64,000 bases of DNA from Trichobilharzia szidati (Eukaryota; Platyhelminthes; Trematoda; Strigeidida; Schistosomatidae): positions 92,262,020 through 92,326,019 of the forward strand of contig OX235272.1 in NCBI GenBank assembly GCA_944472155.2. The letters are read 5' to 3'. Of the stretch, positions 25,101 to 40,100 are shown piece by piece. The position numbers and the translations under genes were made by a program. The notes under the pieces are model-generated. The model was not told where the DNA came from. It did no database searches and saw only the letters and a program-made list of their open reading frames with translations. Every line of letters begins with the position of its first letter. Position 1 is the first letter of the stretch.

Positions 25101-28100
25101 TCTCATTATCGAAAAAAAGTAAAATTTAATGTGATACTACTGAGTTCTGATGTGTTTCTTCCCTCCTCAGAAGTTAAAAGTTACGCATGATGAGTAAAGC
25201 ATAAAGTGTTTCTCACCTGCTTGAGCTTCTTCAAATTTGTCATTTTCAGCCAACCAGTGGGCATACGGTAGATATACTTTCTCCGTATAGTCACGATGTT
25301 TCTCAGCTAAACTAAAAGCCTTTAAAATTTAAACAGATTTTTTAAAAATATACAAATTCTGATAAATAAAAGTTATTTGTGTTTACATGTGTCTGTTTTT
25401 CAAATGTTTACATTTCTTTTTCTATTCCTTTACGTTCCAAGTGGAACACAGGTTTTCAATCTAGAGGCCTGAATTTTCTGTAGCAATGGTGTTTATTTTT
25501 ACAGGATGGGGTTGCTAGCCACCTCCTGCCCAACCTTCTCTTTTTACCAGTCTTACTATTGGCTTAGTGAGGTAAAGGAGTGCGTCGGTGGCCGGAGATA
25601 GAGCCCCAGACCACCTGCGTGATCGGCGAGCACTCTACCGCTGTGCCACCGACGTACTAGAAGTTTACATACAATAAATTAATTCATTAGGCTTTTTTAT
25701 ATTTCTATGGCATGCAGAATGTAAGATGAAACAACATCTCAAAGAGCTTTGTCTTTCAGTAGTACATCGGTCAACTCAGATCTCTGATAGAAGCATACTT
25801 TTTAAATATGTGAGTTTGTGGTACAGCGGTAGAGTGATCACTAGCCACATTTGGAAGTCAGGGGTGGGTTCCATTTCTTAATGACGCGCTTTTAAATCTA
25901 GTCTGTTGAAAGCCTGGAAGGAAGGCCGGACAACCTAAAACCCATAATAAAACAATATTATTGACACTAAAACTTAAAAAGCTTGAAACCTTATATCCAC
26001 TCGGAACGCGAAAAAGTAAAACATGTAAAAGCATAAAAGATATATAGAATTTCAGTGTTTAGATATCGTCACGAATCAACATCAGCTACAGAGATCATTG
26101 AAAACCACAGACTATCGGGCATAATCTAAATATCAATCTCCAACTGTTTGATAGATACTGGATAAATCTCCCGAAGCTGTTGTGAGAACTCGTGACCAGT
26201 GACCACTCCACCACGTCAAGGTGAAGTGGATGCGCATTGTAAAGCATTAGTTGAGGGTGGTTCTATATCATGAACTGACCGAGTTAAAATTCACGGGTCA
26301 TCATCTTCTGGTCCAAGTTGTTGAATGTTCAAAGGGTTTGGTCTAGTAACCTGAAGGACCCTAGTTCTATCTCTGGTGAGAATGCTTGCATTCATTACAA
26401 GTATTCATTTCATTTGGTCTTAGTGTATGTAAGTAGTAAGTGCTTTTAATTTGTTAACAAACTTTGGCTGTTGATTCAACAAAGTGAAAATACGTAAATT
26501 ATTTTAGGTATTGATATTTTATGTAGGAATATATATAATATATCATTAAATCATAAACTACCTAGATAGGATATGCTAAATAAGTTAGTATCTTCAAAAC
26601 TATAAACTTTGTTGGTTTTATTCATAAACGTTTAATTCAAAATGTTGAATTAGTCATTGTTTTGTGATTTGTATTAGAAACATGAATTTCTCAACTGTAG
26701 GAATTCCTACCAGCATATATATCAAACATTTTGAAGCTAAAGATCACATAGCCGGCCAGAAATTAACAACAAGGGACTCTGGGAACGAGACAACCAAGAA
26801 CCCATTCCACAACAAATATTTCGAAGAAAATGGAGATGGATTGGACAAATGCCGAGGAGATCATCGAATGACATCACGTGGCAGACAGTCCCTCAAGTCA
26901 TGGGTCTCTGGATGATATGGAGGAGATCGTCTTAGGAGGAGATGAAAGCTTGTGGGCAGTCGTGGAGCCAGTTATTTAAGACTACACAGAACAGGATGAA
27001 ATGGAGATGTGTTGTTGAAGCCCTATGTTCCATTCAGAAGCCAAGGGAATAATGATAATAGTACTTCGAACGTTCATCAGGATAGATTTCTCTTGAAGCA
27101 CATGAACGCTTATTAGTGGCTTACAAACAAACCTTATTCCCACATATCAGTATGATAAAACACAAAAATTGCTCAACTATCAAAGCAGAAATAAAATCAG
27201 TGTATTGAATTGATTCTCAGTAAAACTTACTTCCTCCCAATTGTGTGATTCCACGTATAAGTTTAACTGATTTTCAATATCACCATATTTAGCATAACAG
27301 TCAGCTGCAAAGGCGTATTCACCAAGTCGAGCTAAACTTCTTGCACAACGTTCTAGATATTCATGATCCCCTTTGTCTAGACGTCGACTAATATCCAATA
27401 GGCTAATTTAAAGTGAAGAAATGAAAATCATTCTGCGTTAACCTTCACATAAAATCCAAATATATAAATTTTTTTATCCAAAATTAGTTTGTAGGGATTG
27501 TCTGTGTGCTCAGGTTAAACCATGGATTGATATCAGGGAGTACTGGACAGCTGTTTCATCCTAGTTTGGGATTCATAGGCAGTACGCACCCACTAGGTTT
27601 CGAACCCCGAGCCTTCTGGTTACAAGACAAGCTCGTAGACTATTTAGCCACTGAGACTCGATCCAGCGACCCATGAATTCTAACTTCTACTAATTCGTGA
27701 TTTTAGTGCGACCGCCAACCAATGTCATCGGCGGGAACTCCATCCTCACTCCCGAATGGATGGACATATAAGTACGGAAATAAGTACGTGCCTGACAGTG
27801 AGAGTTGTTTGTCCAGTCTCCAGTCTTAACATCGCCATCAATCGTTCCCTGTGTTTTCTCATTTTTAATAATTAGTTCACTATTATCACTCTCATATGTT
27901 CCTTTTGTACACTTTCTCACCCTCTTCACACTTGCTGAATGAACACTCAACTACCCCTCTTCTCAGTCAATAAAAGGTTTAACCTTGTCAAATTTCTAAC
28001 GCTTTCTTCCTCCGCGAGTCTGAGTATTACGTAGCTTTTTAATTTTTCTTTTGAAGACACTTCTGAGTAATTATATCAATTATGTCACCCTTCTTCCCTA

Positions 28101-31100
28101 TTACTCCATAATGGACTACTATACGTTTTTGGTAAATATAAATACGACTGTAAAGCCTCTGAAGAGGATTTCATCGATAAAGAAAATTTTCTTCGTTGAA
28201 TTATCCTTTATTTTCTTTATTGAGAAGTCTTACCAAATAAGACTTATATCATTGACATTATCAGTTACGTAAGTAATCTTTTTTCGATACTCAGTCGGTT
28301 AGCAAAACAAAACTAGGTGTACTAATGAAATTAACCCTAACTAACTTCTGAGACTCATGGATTGCCTTGTTACCACGGAATACTCTCGTTGATTTAGAAT
28401 ATGCGGATGATATAGTCCTTCTAGGTGAAGACGCTGAAAAAATGCAGATCTTCTGAACGCCTTGAGCTGAAATCTTCGAATGTTTGGCATGCGATTCGCT
28501 CCTGTCAGATGAAAGATGAAGCTACAGGACTGGACTACATTGACTCCTGGCCTAGAAATAGGGAGTGAAGTGGTAGAGCACGTTGACCACTTCACTTATT
28601 TGGGAAGTTGCATCAGCCTGTGCCAACGGGTTGATCGCTGACGAAGTCTCAGCACAGATACAGAAGGCTCGTTTCGCATATGCCAGATCACGCTGTCTCT
28701 GGCGTAGACGTGATATCCGGCTGGCTGTCAACCAAAGGGCGTGTGTACTGCTCAGCAGTCCGCTCCGTCCTCCTTTATGGCTGTAAGTGAGACATGGCCA
28801 TTGAAAGTGGAAGAAATGAAAAGGCTCGCTAGCTGTCTTTGATCAGAGGTGTCTGCGTTCTGTCTCCCGTGTGTGTTAGGTTGTATAACAAGGTGAGCAA
28901 TAGTGAGGTTAGGCGTCGGTCGAGTGCTAGGTAAGGAGGGGAAGTCAATGGACGAGGCTTTGAAGTTACACCGATTGAGATGGTTAGGACATGTGTGACG
29001 TATACCTGCTTAGCCATCGCCTTCCTCGACGGGCAGTGTTAGCTGACATAGGATACATCAGGTTGGAAAACAGCCAGTGGTGGTCAATCAAAACATGGCC
29101 TCATCGGTCAATGAAATCCACAACAGTTAGTTTAAGCCAAGTAGAAAGGTGTAGATAAGCTTCCTGGTTGGGGTCCTCGGGATGGTAAAAGCCAATGAAG
29201 GTTGGCTCAAAATTGTTCTCAATGGCTCAGATGCATCCGCTCCCTGTGACTTATAATATCCAATAAAACTATATGGTTCTTCGATATTACTATTCTTTTT
29301 GCCTCATATCTCTGTTTACTGTCTCTGTTTTTCATTTCTTTTTACTTTCTTCTCTTGCTTTGTTTGCTAAGTGAAGTGTGGCGACTCGAACTGCTGCACA
29401 TCGATGCAAAGTTCTATGTTGAAAACAATGAGTCAGTCAGCCAGCAGAACAGAACGACATCATTGAAATAAAAGTAAACCCAAAGTGAATTTTGACTTCA
29501 AATGGTTTAATGTATTCATTTTCAAAATTTATTTAAAACTTTGTCAGCATAAAACAAAAAGGAAATGATATTTCAACATCTAACCCAATATCTAGACCAC
29601 TTCTAATACTGAACACTCAAGAAAAAACTTACATATCAGTCCATCCATGTTGATCAGATAATTCAATAGCTTTTATATATTCACCTGCATCAATATACAT
29701 TTTAGCTGCTGATCTATGCTCATTTGTTGATTTCGCCCAATCGGCATGTTTAGCCAATAATAATTTACGTTCCCCGGTATCATCACCACTAGCTGTCATT
29801 GCTTCACGTGCTTCCTCGAAACGACGTAGATCAGTGTACATGTCAATTATTTTATGATTACCACCTGAATTTGCTCCAGCTCGAGTATAATAACCAGCTG
29901 CTTCAGTGAAATATCCTAAATAAGCTGAAATATCACCTAAAGCAATCAAAGTATTTGAATTGGCGATTGGTTCTTTATCGCTCCATTCTCCTCTTTTATA
30001 TCTTTCCTAAATAAGGTATAAAAAAGTAGCAATTGTTTATGAAGACTGACGATTTCGTTGTATTACTGCTGAAACACTAACAACATTATTAAGTTCAGGT
30101 AGGTAGTTACCTGGGGTTCTAGTGAGAAGTCGTGACCAGTAGGGTGCAGCAGGTCGGGTGTGAGGACAAATACTCGCCGAAGACATTGGCTAGGGGTCGC
30201 GCTATGTCGTGAATTGGCAGAAGTAAGAATTCATGGGCTGACAATTGGATCGGGTCTCAGTGGCTCAATGGTCTACGATCTCGCCTTGTAACCAGAAGGT
30301 CCTGGGTTCGAATCCCGGTGGGTGCGTACTGATGAAGAGTCACAAACTAGGACGAAACAGTTTTCCAGTACTCCTAGGTTTTCCAATGGTTCTCTAACTA
30401 ATGTCAGCTCATGATGAAAATCCTGCAAGTTTTTTTCTTTTTATTCCCTCACGTTCCCAGTGGAACGTAGGTCTTCAAGTTAGAGGCTTGAAGTTTCTGT
30501 AGCAGTGTTTATTTTTTTACAGGATGGGGTTGCTAGCCGCATGCCCAACCTTTCCTCTATACCAGCTTTATTACTGGCTTAGCGAGATAAACGAGTGCGT
30601 CGGCCGGAGATCGAACCCCGGACCATGTGCATGGTCGGCGAGCGTCCTAACCACTGTGCCACCGACGCACACATTGTTAAGTATTTAATCCAATTTAGAC
30701 TTTTCCATTGATTACTTGGACCCAAGTGCTCGGCTTCAGGTTGACATGTCGTCTCCTTGTATAGATGCCTCTACGATGTCTGATTATTTAACTTGAAGTA
30801 AACTGGTCGATGGTGACTAACAGTGGAATCCAGGATGCACATTTCATCCAATTTGAGACCCATCACCAGATGTACTTGGATTATGCAGTGAACTAGTGAA
30901 TCCACCAGTTTTTGTATTGGTTCCACAGGATCCTTTAACCGACAAAGCTTGTTTCTAACTGATTTTTTGGTTCAAAATACCACTGTTACTCATATATATT
31001 GGTTCTCTAACTGATGTCAGTTCATGATGAAATCCTTCAACTGATTAAACAAAATCCCTACAAACCAATACTTGATTACAGTTTCTCACACACTTTGATT

Positions 31101-34100
31101 TATTTTACTATTAACTGACACTGACCTCTGACCTTTGTTGTCAATTAAAAATGTACATACAAACACCCCCTCCCCAAATAACTGTATATCTGTGAAGTGA
31201 AATTAGGAAAATAGATAACTTTGTTAATTTACGCGATGATAACTTCATCACATGGGAATACTTTTTTCGTGCAGAAACATTATTTAGCTAGAAATTCAAG
31301 CCTCTTCGAATGTTGGGATACTTAAACACTTCCGTCTAGATATATTGCATCTAATTTATCGCGTTTCATTTGTCTTTATATATTAAAGTATAACGTCAAA
31401 TCGTATTATTTACTCTCGAAAAGTTTTAAAATGTTTAAGACCACCAAATGACTTTTATGTGTTTAACTAAGAAACAGTAAGACGGAGGTTAGCAATGCTC
31501 GACCATTAAATCGCACACCTATATATCGTATAACTGTTCCTGTTATCCTTAGTATCAACTGCTGTTCTCTGCCCAACAAGATTATGTATCTGCAGTCTCT
31601 CTTAACCTCTGATACTTATCACAATGCGGCTATAATCACTCAGCAAGAAACTTAGCTTCACGAGCTTTATGGTGACAGTCTGGTCTCAATAAGTGGTTTC
31701 ACATTATTCCGACAAGATCGATTTTATTCCAAAAAGAAATGTGGCGGTGGAGTTGTGACGTTTATTCATTCCCAGCATGTATAAATGTATGATTCACATT
31801 GTCGAGTGACTTTATTGATTATATTACTGTTGAATGTCATCCCAAACACCTATCAACCAATAAACACATTTTTAGAGAGAAGACAAGTACTTCAGCGAAG
31901 GGTCTCTTTTCAGCGAATTCATTTTCTTAGATGTACAATCGTAATTATATATGGATTATTTTGTATGTGTGTACAGTAAGTTTGTCAAATAAAAATACAA
32001 TTGGTTATGGTCATTTTAACCTAAACAGGTGAAACTTAGTAAGTTTTGGGTGGAGTTAAGTAATAGAAAAACGGTCAAAAAAATTAGGTGATAATGAAAC
32101 TAAGGTAGTGGCAAAGGTGATGAATTGTCACAAACAGTTGTTAAAAAGGAGTTACGTAGTAATGTGAATAGTTTGATGATTGAATTGTACTCAGGATGCA
32201 CATCAAAACAAAGTAGAGAATACTAGATTACGTAAGAGTTCTAAATGAATACAGAAACACACTGCCATTGGTAGATTTTTGTTTACTTAGTAAATGACTC
32301 TAAATGATGAGTCAGTTGAGATGTTGTGGCAGGTATTGACGAGGTGTTCATTTATGGCGCTTCTAGTTGAACCAGTGCTTCCTCTTTGCAGACATCCTGG
32401 ATGATGTTCTCTAACACGTTTTGATAAGATTATTATTATTTAAAAAAAAAAATCCGCATAATCGAGAGACACATAAATTCCTGTACAAAGTGGGCAAAGG
32501 CCGTACTGTCAGACCCTCTGCACCCTCTTTATTCACAACTATCCCCTTGTATCTCATCAGGTAGGACGAGAAGTCAATATAAAAAGTTATATGCTCAAAC
32601 CACTAAGTACAAAAATTCTACAATACCGTATTTAGCCCGCATATTATGTGATGAAGACTCTGTTAGACATGAAACATATAAGTTACTATGTAGTTAGCAA
32701 AGTGAATCGACCCTTTCATTGTTCACCTTTCTGTATTTTTATGGTGTCACCCTTTCTATCGTTTAATTATAACTTTGCTATTTTTGTTTTAGTTGTTATT
32801 GCCATTATTACTATAATTTTATACTTTATGCGTATTTTTATCCTTATCGTATACTGTAATTGCTACATAGCTGCTGTAAAAACGTTTTTTATCATTATTA
32901 TGTAATGTTTATTAATTTTATTTGCTTTTGTTTGCTCTTTTTGTCGTTTTTGAGTAAATTAGATGCAATATTGTACTGAATGCTGAAAATTCCTTGTTGT
33001 ATCATTAGTACTGTTTTTGGAATAAAGCAAATTATTATTATAATTATGTACCTAGCTCCGCACGAGCAGGTGAACTAACATTATGCACATTGAAGTGGTT
33101 ATATGCCAAAATCTGTCCTTCACGTTGCTCCGAGGTGATGGGCGGCTAGAGAATATCACTCTTAGAGTTGCTGAAGGAAAAGTCTCCTTCAGGGAATTGA
33201 AGATTTTCCTTTAAAGGATATCTGCTGCTAGGTCTCCAGTGAATTCCAAATTCAAATAAAGTGTTTTCTTTGGCACTGAAGTGCATTCTTCCCATTTTGC
33301 CTTTGGTTTCATGTTCTTCTCCACGAAACGCGGTGGGTATTCATTTTGAGCCAGGATGCTTTTGAGAAATAGGAGCTCTTCTTCTAAACAGTCATCGCTA
33401 CAAATTCTTACGGTACAGTGGGCCAGAGAGATGATGAGAGCTCTTTTACGACTGATAGGTATCCAACTGTAGAAGTTTTTCAGTTGGCCAAGAATTATAA
33501 GCAATTAAAGAAACAGGCAAACAAACAAAATTAAGTCATCAAAAATCAACAAAGTTGTTACGATGATAGTAAAAGTGATTGAGTAATTCTCTTTTGTGTG
33601 CACAGCTCCGGTTTTTCTAGGTGAATGACTAGAGCTTCAACGATACAAAGAAGACGAAACCGTATTGCTTCTGGTAGGTTATTCTTGACTTTGTAGATTA
33701 CTTTGAAGCAGGAGGCGTTTGTTGAGATGGAATGATCAGTGTTAACTAGGTGTTCAATTATTGTACTCCTTACAGCACCACTATCGCCCTTGCGTAAACA
33801 TGCTGGATAGTGTTCTTGAATCCTCCTGGATAGGATGCGCGTCGAACGACCGATGCACCTTGCTCCACAGCAGCAGGTGAACTGATATATGCACACAGAA
33901 TAACCCATATATATATTTGCGATTATACAGCTAAGAAAATCAACTCACCAAAAAGAGACTCTTCGCTGAACTACATTTTTTCTCTTTATTAACTTTGAAG
34001 TCTCCTATCTAGATATAACTATCAGACAATACTTACTGCACCAGAATAACAAGGCTTGTTCACTGAAAGTGGTAAACTTAGGGATATGCTTTAACACTAC

Positions 34101-37100
34101 TCAGTAATACATTCAGAAAAATGAGAAAACTTACTTCCAACTGTTGAATAAACGTCAGCATGAGTATATCTTCCAACTGCATGTAAGCGTATTTTGCCAC
34201 CTAAGTAAAAGAAATTCAGTGAAAATAAGCATCACTGTAACTTATTGACCACGATGTCAGTAGAAACAGAATTCTCTCACTGGTTATTAAGCATTAAGCA
34301 TAGTCCTGAAATGCTTCTAGATTAAATTCTTTTCAAAGCCAAGTTTAATTCATTCAGGAACTTACACAATGAGTTTTACGGGTTATCCATCTGAAAGTGA
34401 TATAATCTAAGGTGAATTTATAAAAATTCAATAGACGAGAGGACATCGGAAAATCTGTAGCAATCACACTGATAAAAAAGCAATCGCTAATTAAGAACGG
34501 TGTGGTCTTAACTGCCGTAGAACCATTTGCTGGTGTATGCTCGAATGCTTTCCACAACAGAAAACTTTTCAGGCTGCTAGCTATTTCTTTGTTATTCCCT
34601 TGGGTTCCAAGAAGAACATAGGGCTTCAGCAGCACATCTCCACTTCCCTCTACTGTCCGCGGTCCTCTTTAGCTGCCTTCAGGATTGCTCATAAGCTCTT
34701 ATCTCCTCTTCACACGATCTCCTCCATATCACTCAAGTACCCACACCCAACTCACCATTTCCCATTCGGGTTCCACTATACGGCCTAGTGCGTGATATCA
34801 CTCAGTAGTGTTTACAGCGTCTGCCCGATTCATTTCCACTTTCTTCGATATATTTATTAGGTGGTAGCTTCTTGATTAGTTCATTGACAGATCTGATCTT
34901 CAGAACTGAGCCAGGGAAGACAGCTGTTGATAAAAATCCGAAGCTTGTTTGAATTACTTTTGGTGATCCGTGCACCAACTCTCTTAATCATGTAGGAGAA
35001 CTGACTTTACATTAGTATTGAAGATCCGAGTCTTGTTCTTTATGCGAATCTTGCAGCAGATTTTCAAAATGACTTCGGATTAATGGACGTCTGTCTTGCT
35101 TTGGGCCATGGATATTGGCTCATTTGCAATGGGTATTAGTTGTAATTATTTAAGTTGTTTTATGTTTCCCATCGTCTTATTCATAATGGACTGAAATGTT
35201 TGTTCTCGGTTAACTTATTGCTTCCTTGTACAAGATATAGTGACTTCTGGATGGAAATAGTTCTGGAACTTTCTCACTCCTTTATTATTTATTTCATTTC
35301 TACTCATTGTTACTGTTCTTAACTTGACTTTCTTTCAATTTTAATTGAATTGTACTCAATCCCGTCAATTATTATTTTGTGGTGAGAGCTGTCTGCTAGC
35401 CAAAATTGGTAGACAGCAATTTACATCAATGTTTACGTCCCAAATCTTGGTCATGAGAAAAAACAATAACAAAGCTTAACCTTGAGGAATTCAACAACCA
35501 ATCACAGCAGACTTAGCGTGGGCGGATACAGTTCGCAGATATATGGTCTGACCTTCAAAGATACGGCCACAAAGAGATGACAGAGTAAATTCCAGTGAGA
35601 AAACGACCAATCAGAAGACATTGTTTCTCTGCTAATAATAACGAATAATAATGTAAATAAAAATATATAAATATCTGTTGATTTTCTCAATAAACAATCT
35701 GTTGCCTGGCCCTTGTCTTCTGTCGTTACAATATTACGTCACTTAGTTTATTTGCTTAATTTTATTTCAGTTTCTACCCGACTAATACTCCTTGTGTGAC
35801 ATAAGCATTGTCTAAATATTACAGTTCTACTGACAAATCTTTAGAAATATTTCTTTTGTTGTTAAGACAATTCACTATAAATATGCGTTTGTACAGCTTG
35901 AGAATGGCATCTCTGAAAAGAGTGACTCTTCGATTGGACACTAATTAACTGGTGTTATGTGTCTAGTCCTTTGTTTCCTACAGACTGAATTCTATCAGTC
36001 AAGTTTGAAATGTGACCAGGATTCTAGGTGGCTGGCCATCACGGTGCACTATGAATTACTGAGATTAGATGGTTGGAGGAGATAGTGAGGAAGCCATGAA
36101 CCTAAGTTTTGTGCTTGTCGGGACTCAGCAGTCAACAAGGCGTATCTGCAAACTTAAAGGAGCACATACCCCTTTTTTGGACAGTCGAACGCGTGTCACC
36201 CAGTGCTGCAGTCAAACACAATACCACTGAACTGAACGTCTTTTCAGCGAGGATTTTTAATTGACATACGAAGAAGCAAACATCAAAAACATAAAAATTG
36301 ATCAGAAATCGTCATCCTTTCAGATTTATAAAATATCTTACTATTTAATTTATCCACTATATACATAGAATTTTCTTTTATTAAAAAAGTGAAGAATAAA
36401 TTTTAATTTACCTTTAGATTAAGCTTGTTTAAAGCAATTCGTCCCATAACTTTCCAATCAGGATCAGTAAGTCCATAACATGCAAGTTGATAGGCTTCAG
36501 TTAACTGACCAGCGCCTAAATAATGATACACGGCTGGACATAATGAAATCTCTACACGATTGATAATGTTTTCATGTAAACAATAGACTAGGGAACCTGT
36601 AAACCACAGTGTTGTACCCTGTAAAATAAATGGGATGAAAGAAAAAAATGCTCGCTTAAATGAGAAAACGGAATTTTCAAGAGTTAGTTTGTAAGCATTT
36701 GATATCAGTTAGAGAACAATTGGAAACCACTAGGGAGTGTACTGTTTCGTCCTAGTTTTGGACTCATCAACAGTACGCACCCACCAGGGTTCGAATCCAG
36801 GACTTTCTGCTAATAAGGTGAGCTCATACACCATTCAGACACTGGCCATCACATTCACTTATTTAATTTTTTAAATATGTAAGCAACTTTCATCCCACTG
36901 ATGTTTGAAGAAAAAGAATTTTCCTAGTGACTTTCATCATAGGCAAAGTCACGAAGGATAACTAGTGAAAATCATGACTCTGTTCAAGAGATCAAGATTG
37001 TGATGTGTCAAGCCAATCAATGTTCACTCCAACTTTCCAACTTCTACCAATTCTGCTTATAAGACTAGACAACCCTAGGCTGTGATTTCCTAGCTGAAGA

Positions 37101-40100
37101 AGCCAGCATGAGGGAACGACTGTTCAGTATTCATCAGTTTTTGATGGCTTTCCAGCTGATCTTGACCACTATTATCGAATATTTTTTATTTGATGGAGAA
37201 ACACAGTAATAGAGTAGTATTCGAACACAACTTAACGCTCATAATCATATCACAACTGCTCACAAGCCTTCATTCCCTCCTCAGAGCATTTCCAATCCAT
37301 CTCCATTTTCTCCTACATATTTGTTGAGCAATCGGATCTTGGTTGTTTTGTTCATCGCCACAGTTTCTCGTTGTTAATTCTTTCTGGCAGACCGGACATT
37401 TGATTTTCAGTATGAAGTGCAAGTTTCTGTCCCGCAGAGAAGAACTGACTGACTGACTTCACATTTGTATTGAAAATCTAAATCTTGTTATTTGTGCTGG
37501 CTGGCTGGCTGGCTGGCTGAGTTAAACAAAAGATTTTCAAACTGGTTTTAGGTTGATGAAGGAATATCTTGCCTTTCCGATTCTGGTTGGCTGGCTTTGA
37601 CATCTTCATCCGTCCCACCTCTAGTTGAAACGATGCTTCTTAGATAAGTGAAGGCAAGAAGCAACCTCTGTCAAATCTCTCCTGTTGATGGTAACTGGTA
37701 CTGGTTGTTGTTGCTGTTGATTGGTTATATTCATCACCTCCGTCTTCTCCATGTTCATCTGGAGTCAGTCCTGTCTCCTATTCATTGCTTCTTCAGCCAG
37801 TTTGTTGGCTTTCGCATGCAAGTCTTCGCGTTTGTGTGACATTAGACATAAATTATCCAAATGTAAAATCCAGATCTTCTAGAGTCTTCTTATCCGTGAT
37901 CCAGCGTATTGCTGTCTCCCCGCTCCCAACGCATAGTCTGACATATAATCCAGACCACCATCCTCGGTGATAATAGTCAGCCAGCCAGCCTTGTCTTACT
38001 CCTGCATTCACTTAGAACGCCTCGCTGAGTTTCCTGCTGTGGATCACCTGACACATGCCACTACCATATGGCCATCTGTTGAATGAGGTTGATAAGGACT
38101 TGTTCACTACACACCGTAGTGTTGAAGTAGTTTCCTAATTACTTGGCGGCCAAAACTGTTGATCTTTTTGAAGTCGATGAAGTTTAGGTAGAGGTTTGAC
38201 TGCCATTCTATGTTTTATTCTGTGATGATGATGCGCAGACAGTTATTACCTAGTATCCAATAAAATCAAGCCTTCCTTCATAACTCGTTGAAACGTGTAT
38301 GTTACAGTGATGCTGAACCGTAAACAACAATACTCCGCCTTTATTCATTGCAGTTAAATAATGATAGTATACTATTATTATTACTATTGTTCCTTTGGGT
38401 TCTGAGTGGAACATAGGGCTTCATCAGGAACGGAATAGATTGCTGACTCTCCAGTTGACAATTTCAATACACCACATCCCTTCCATCTACTGTCTCAGAT
38501 TCTGAGCACTACTATGTAGTATTTCCTCATTTCTTTGGCTACCTTTACAGCCTTCCCAGGTTAGTATATTGTATGAACATCCCACATCCCTATTCTTATT
38601 TTTGCTTTCATCGAAAGAAGATACATCGGCTGGTTGACTGGCTTCCCAAAAGGTTTCAGCAGCCCACATCATTTCGTCTCTCCGATTCCAGTAAAAAAAT
38701 AAGTTTGTTTTTTATATACATTCAAAATTTTTCTTGTGCTCTGAAGTTTATTTAGCAGTTGTGACTGATTTTGCAGAGTAGGGTCGCTAGTACCAAGCCC
38801 AACTCCCCTCTTTTTCTGGGGCTTGAAACCGGCAGATAATATGCAGTTAAGACTTTTTAAGATCTTAACAACACCAGATTTTCACACAGGTACTGGAGTA
38901 GTGATTGATGTGAGAATGTAGAATTGTTGTATACTAGAGAACACTGACCAGGTGACTTTCTGTTTTAGTTACCAAATTTCACATGTTAATGTTCGACTTT
39001 GTAATATATTCATTCTGAAATGAAAAATAACTCACTGTATTTTAATGTTGAATTATAACAGTTTAAATTGACTACATTTGGGGACCGACTTTCTTTAGCT
39101 TCAAAAAATTCATCTGAGCATGGAATTATTCGTCAAGAAAATGTATACTTTTCGAGTTTAATTCTAAGAGACTAAGAACAGAATGTGTTAAAGAGTTTCA
39201 AGCCAACTGGGAAAAGAAAACACTTGCTCAAAAACTTTTACAATCACTGTTGAAATAATAGACTACCTTAGTATACTGACTATGACTTGGGAATTGTCCA
39301 TTTTTGATAAATAATAAGTCATTACCACTGTAGGCCAGTAAATCATTATTAGTTGTACTCCAAGCCATACTACGCACATTTGGTTCCTGGAGAGGAAAAA
39401 AGGAAGTTTTTAAATAAGTAATAACTGCAAATATTCAAGTTATTTCTTTCCATGACAATTCACTTACTCAAACTTTGATTTTTTTCGGCATTACATCAAC
39501 TGCCACACTGTTACATCAGCATACTTACCTAATACACCTATCCCTCGCTTCACAATTAACCTTTGTCTACTACAAAATGACTGAATTTTCCACTCTGTTT
39601 ATTACTTCAACTTCTGTGCATGGCTTAACACACAGATCAGCCTATCTGCCTCTGTGACAGACCAGTTCACTTACTGTTACTCTGGTTATACATTTGATGT
39701 GGTTTTGTTCTCTGAGCTGAATGGTTAATTTGTGAAGCTTTCATCGCCCTACTAGGTGACATCTTCAGTGTATACTTCAATTTGATGAAGTGAACTTGTA
39801 GATTTCTCCACGAGTTTATTACTCATCTCTCCTGGTGACCATCTTGAACGTGATTGGTTGGTTTTGTGTGTTTTCACACCCTCTAGGCTACTTGTATTGG
39901 TACTGATTGTTTCTTGACCTGAACTTTGACCCTTTGTGTATGAGATTTTCTTCTTATCGATTGGTAAATTTTGTATATGTCAGTGTGTCTATTGATTGAT
40001 GATTTACTGGAATACCAGCCTGTCTTCTAAAAATTCTCTGACATTCTTGGTGTTTCCTCTGTCTAATATTTGAACGTTGTCCCAGTTGAATTGACGTCCA

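Noticed and set aside
32648..32905. 85-codon hydrophobic plus-strand open frame as a membrane protein
   Set aside because: It lies inside the insertion in a Penelope-like copy, is AT-rich with Ile/Phe/Tyr bias expected by chance, and has no supporting context.
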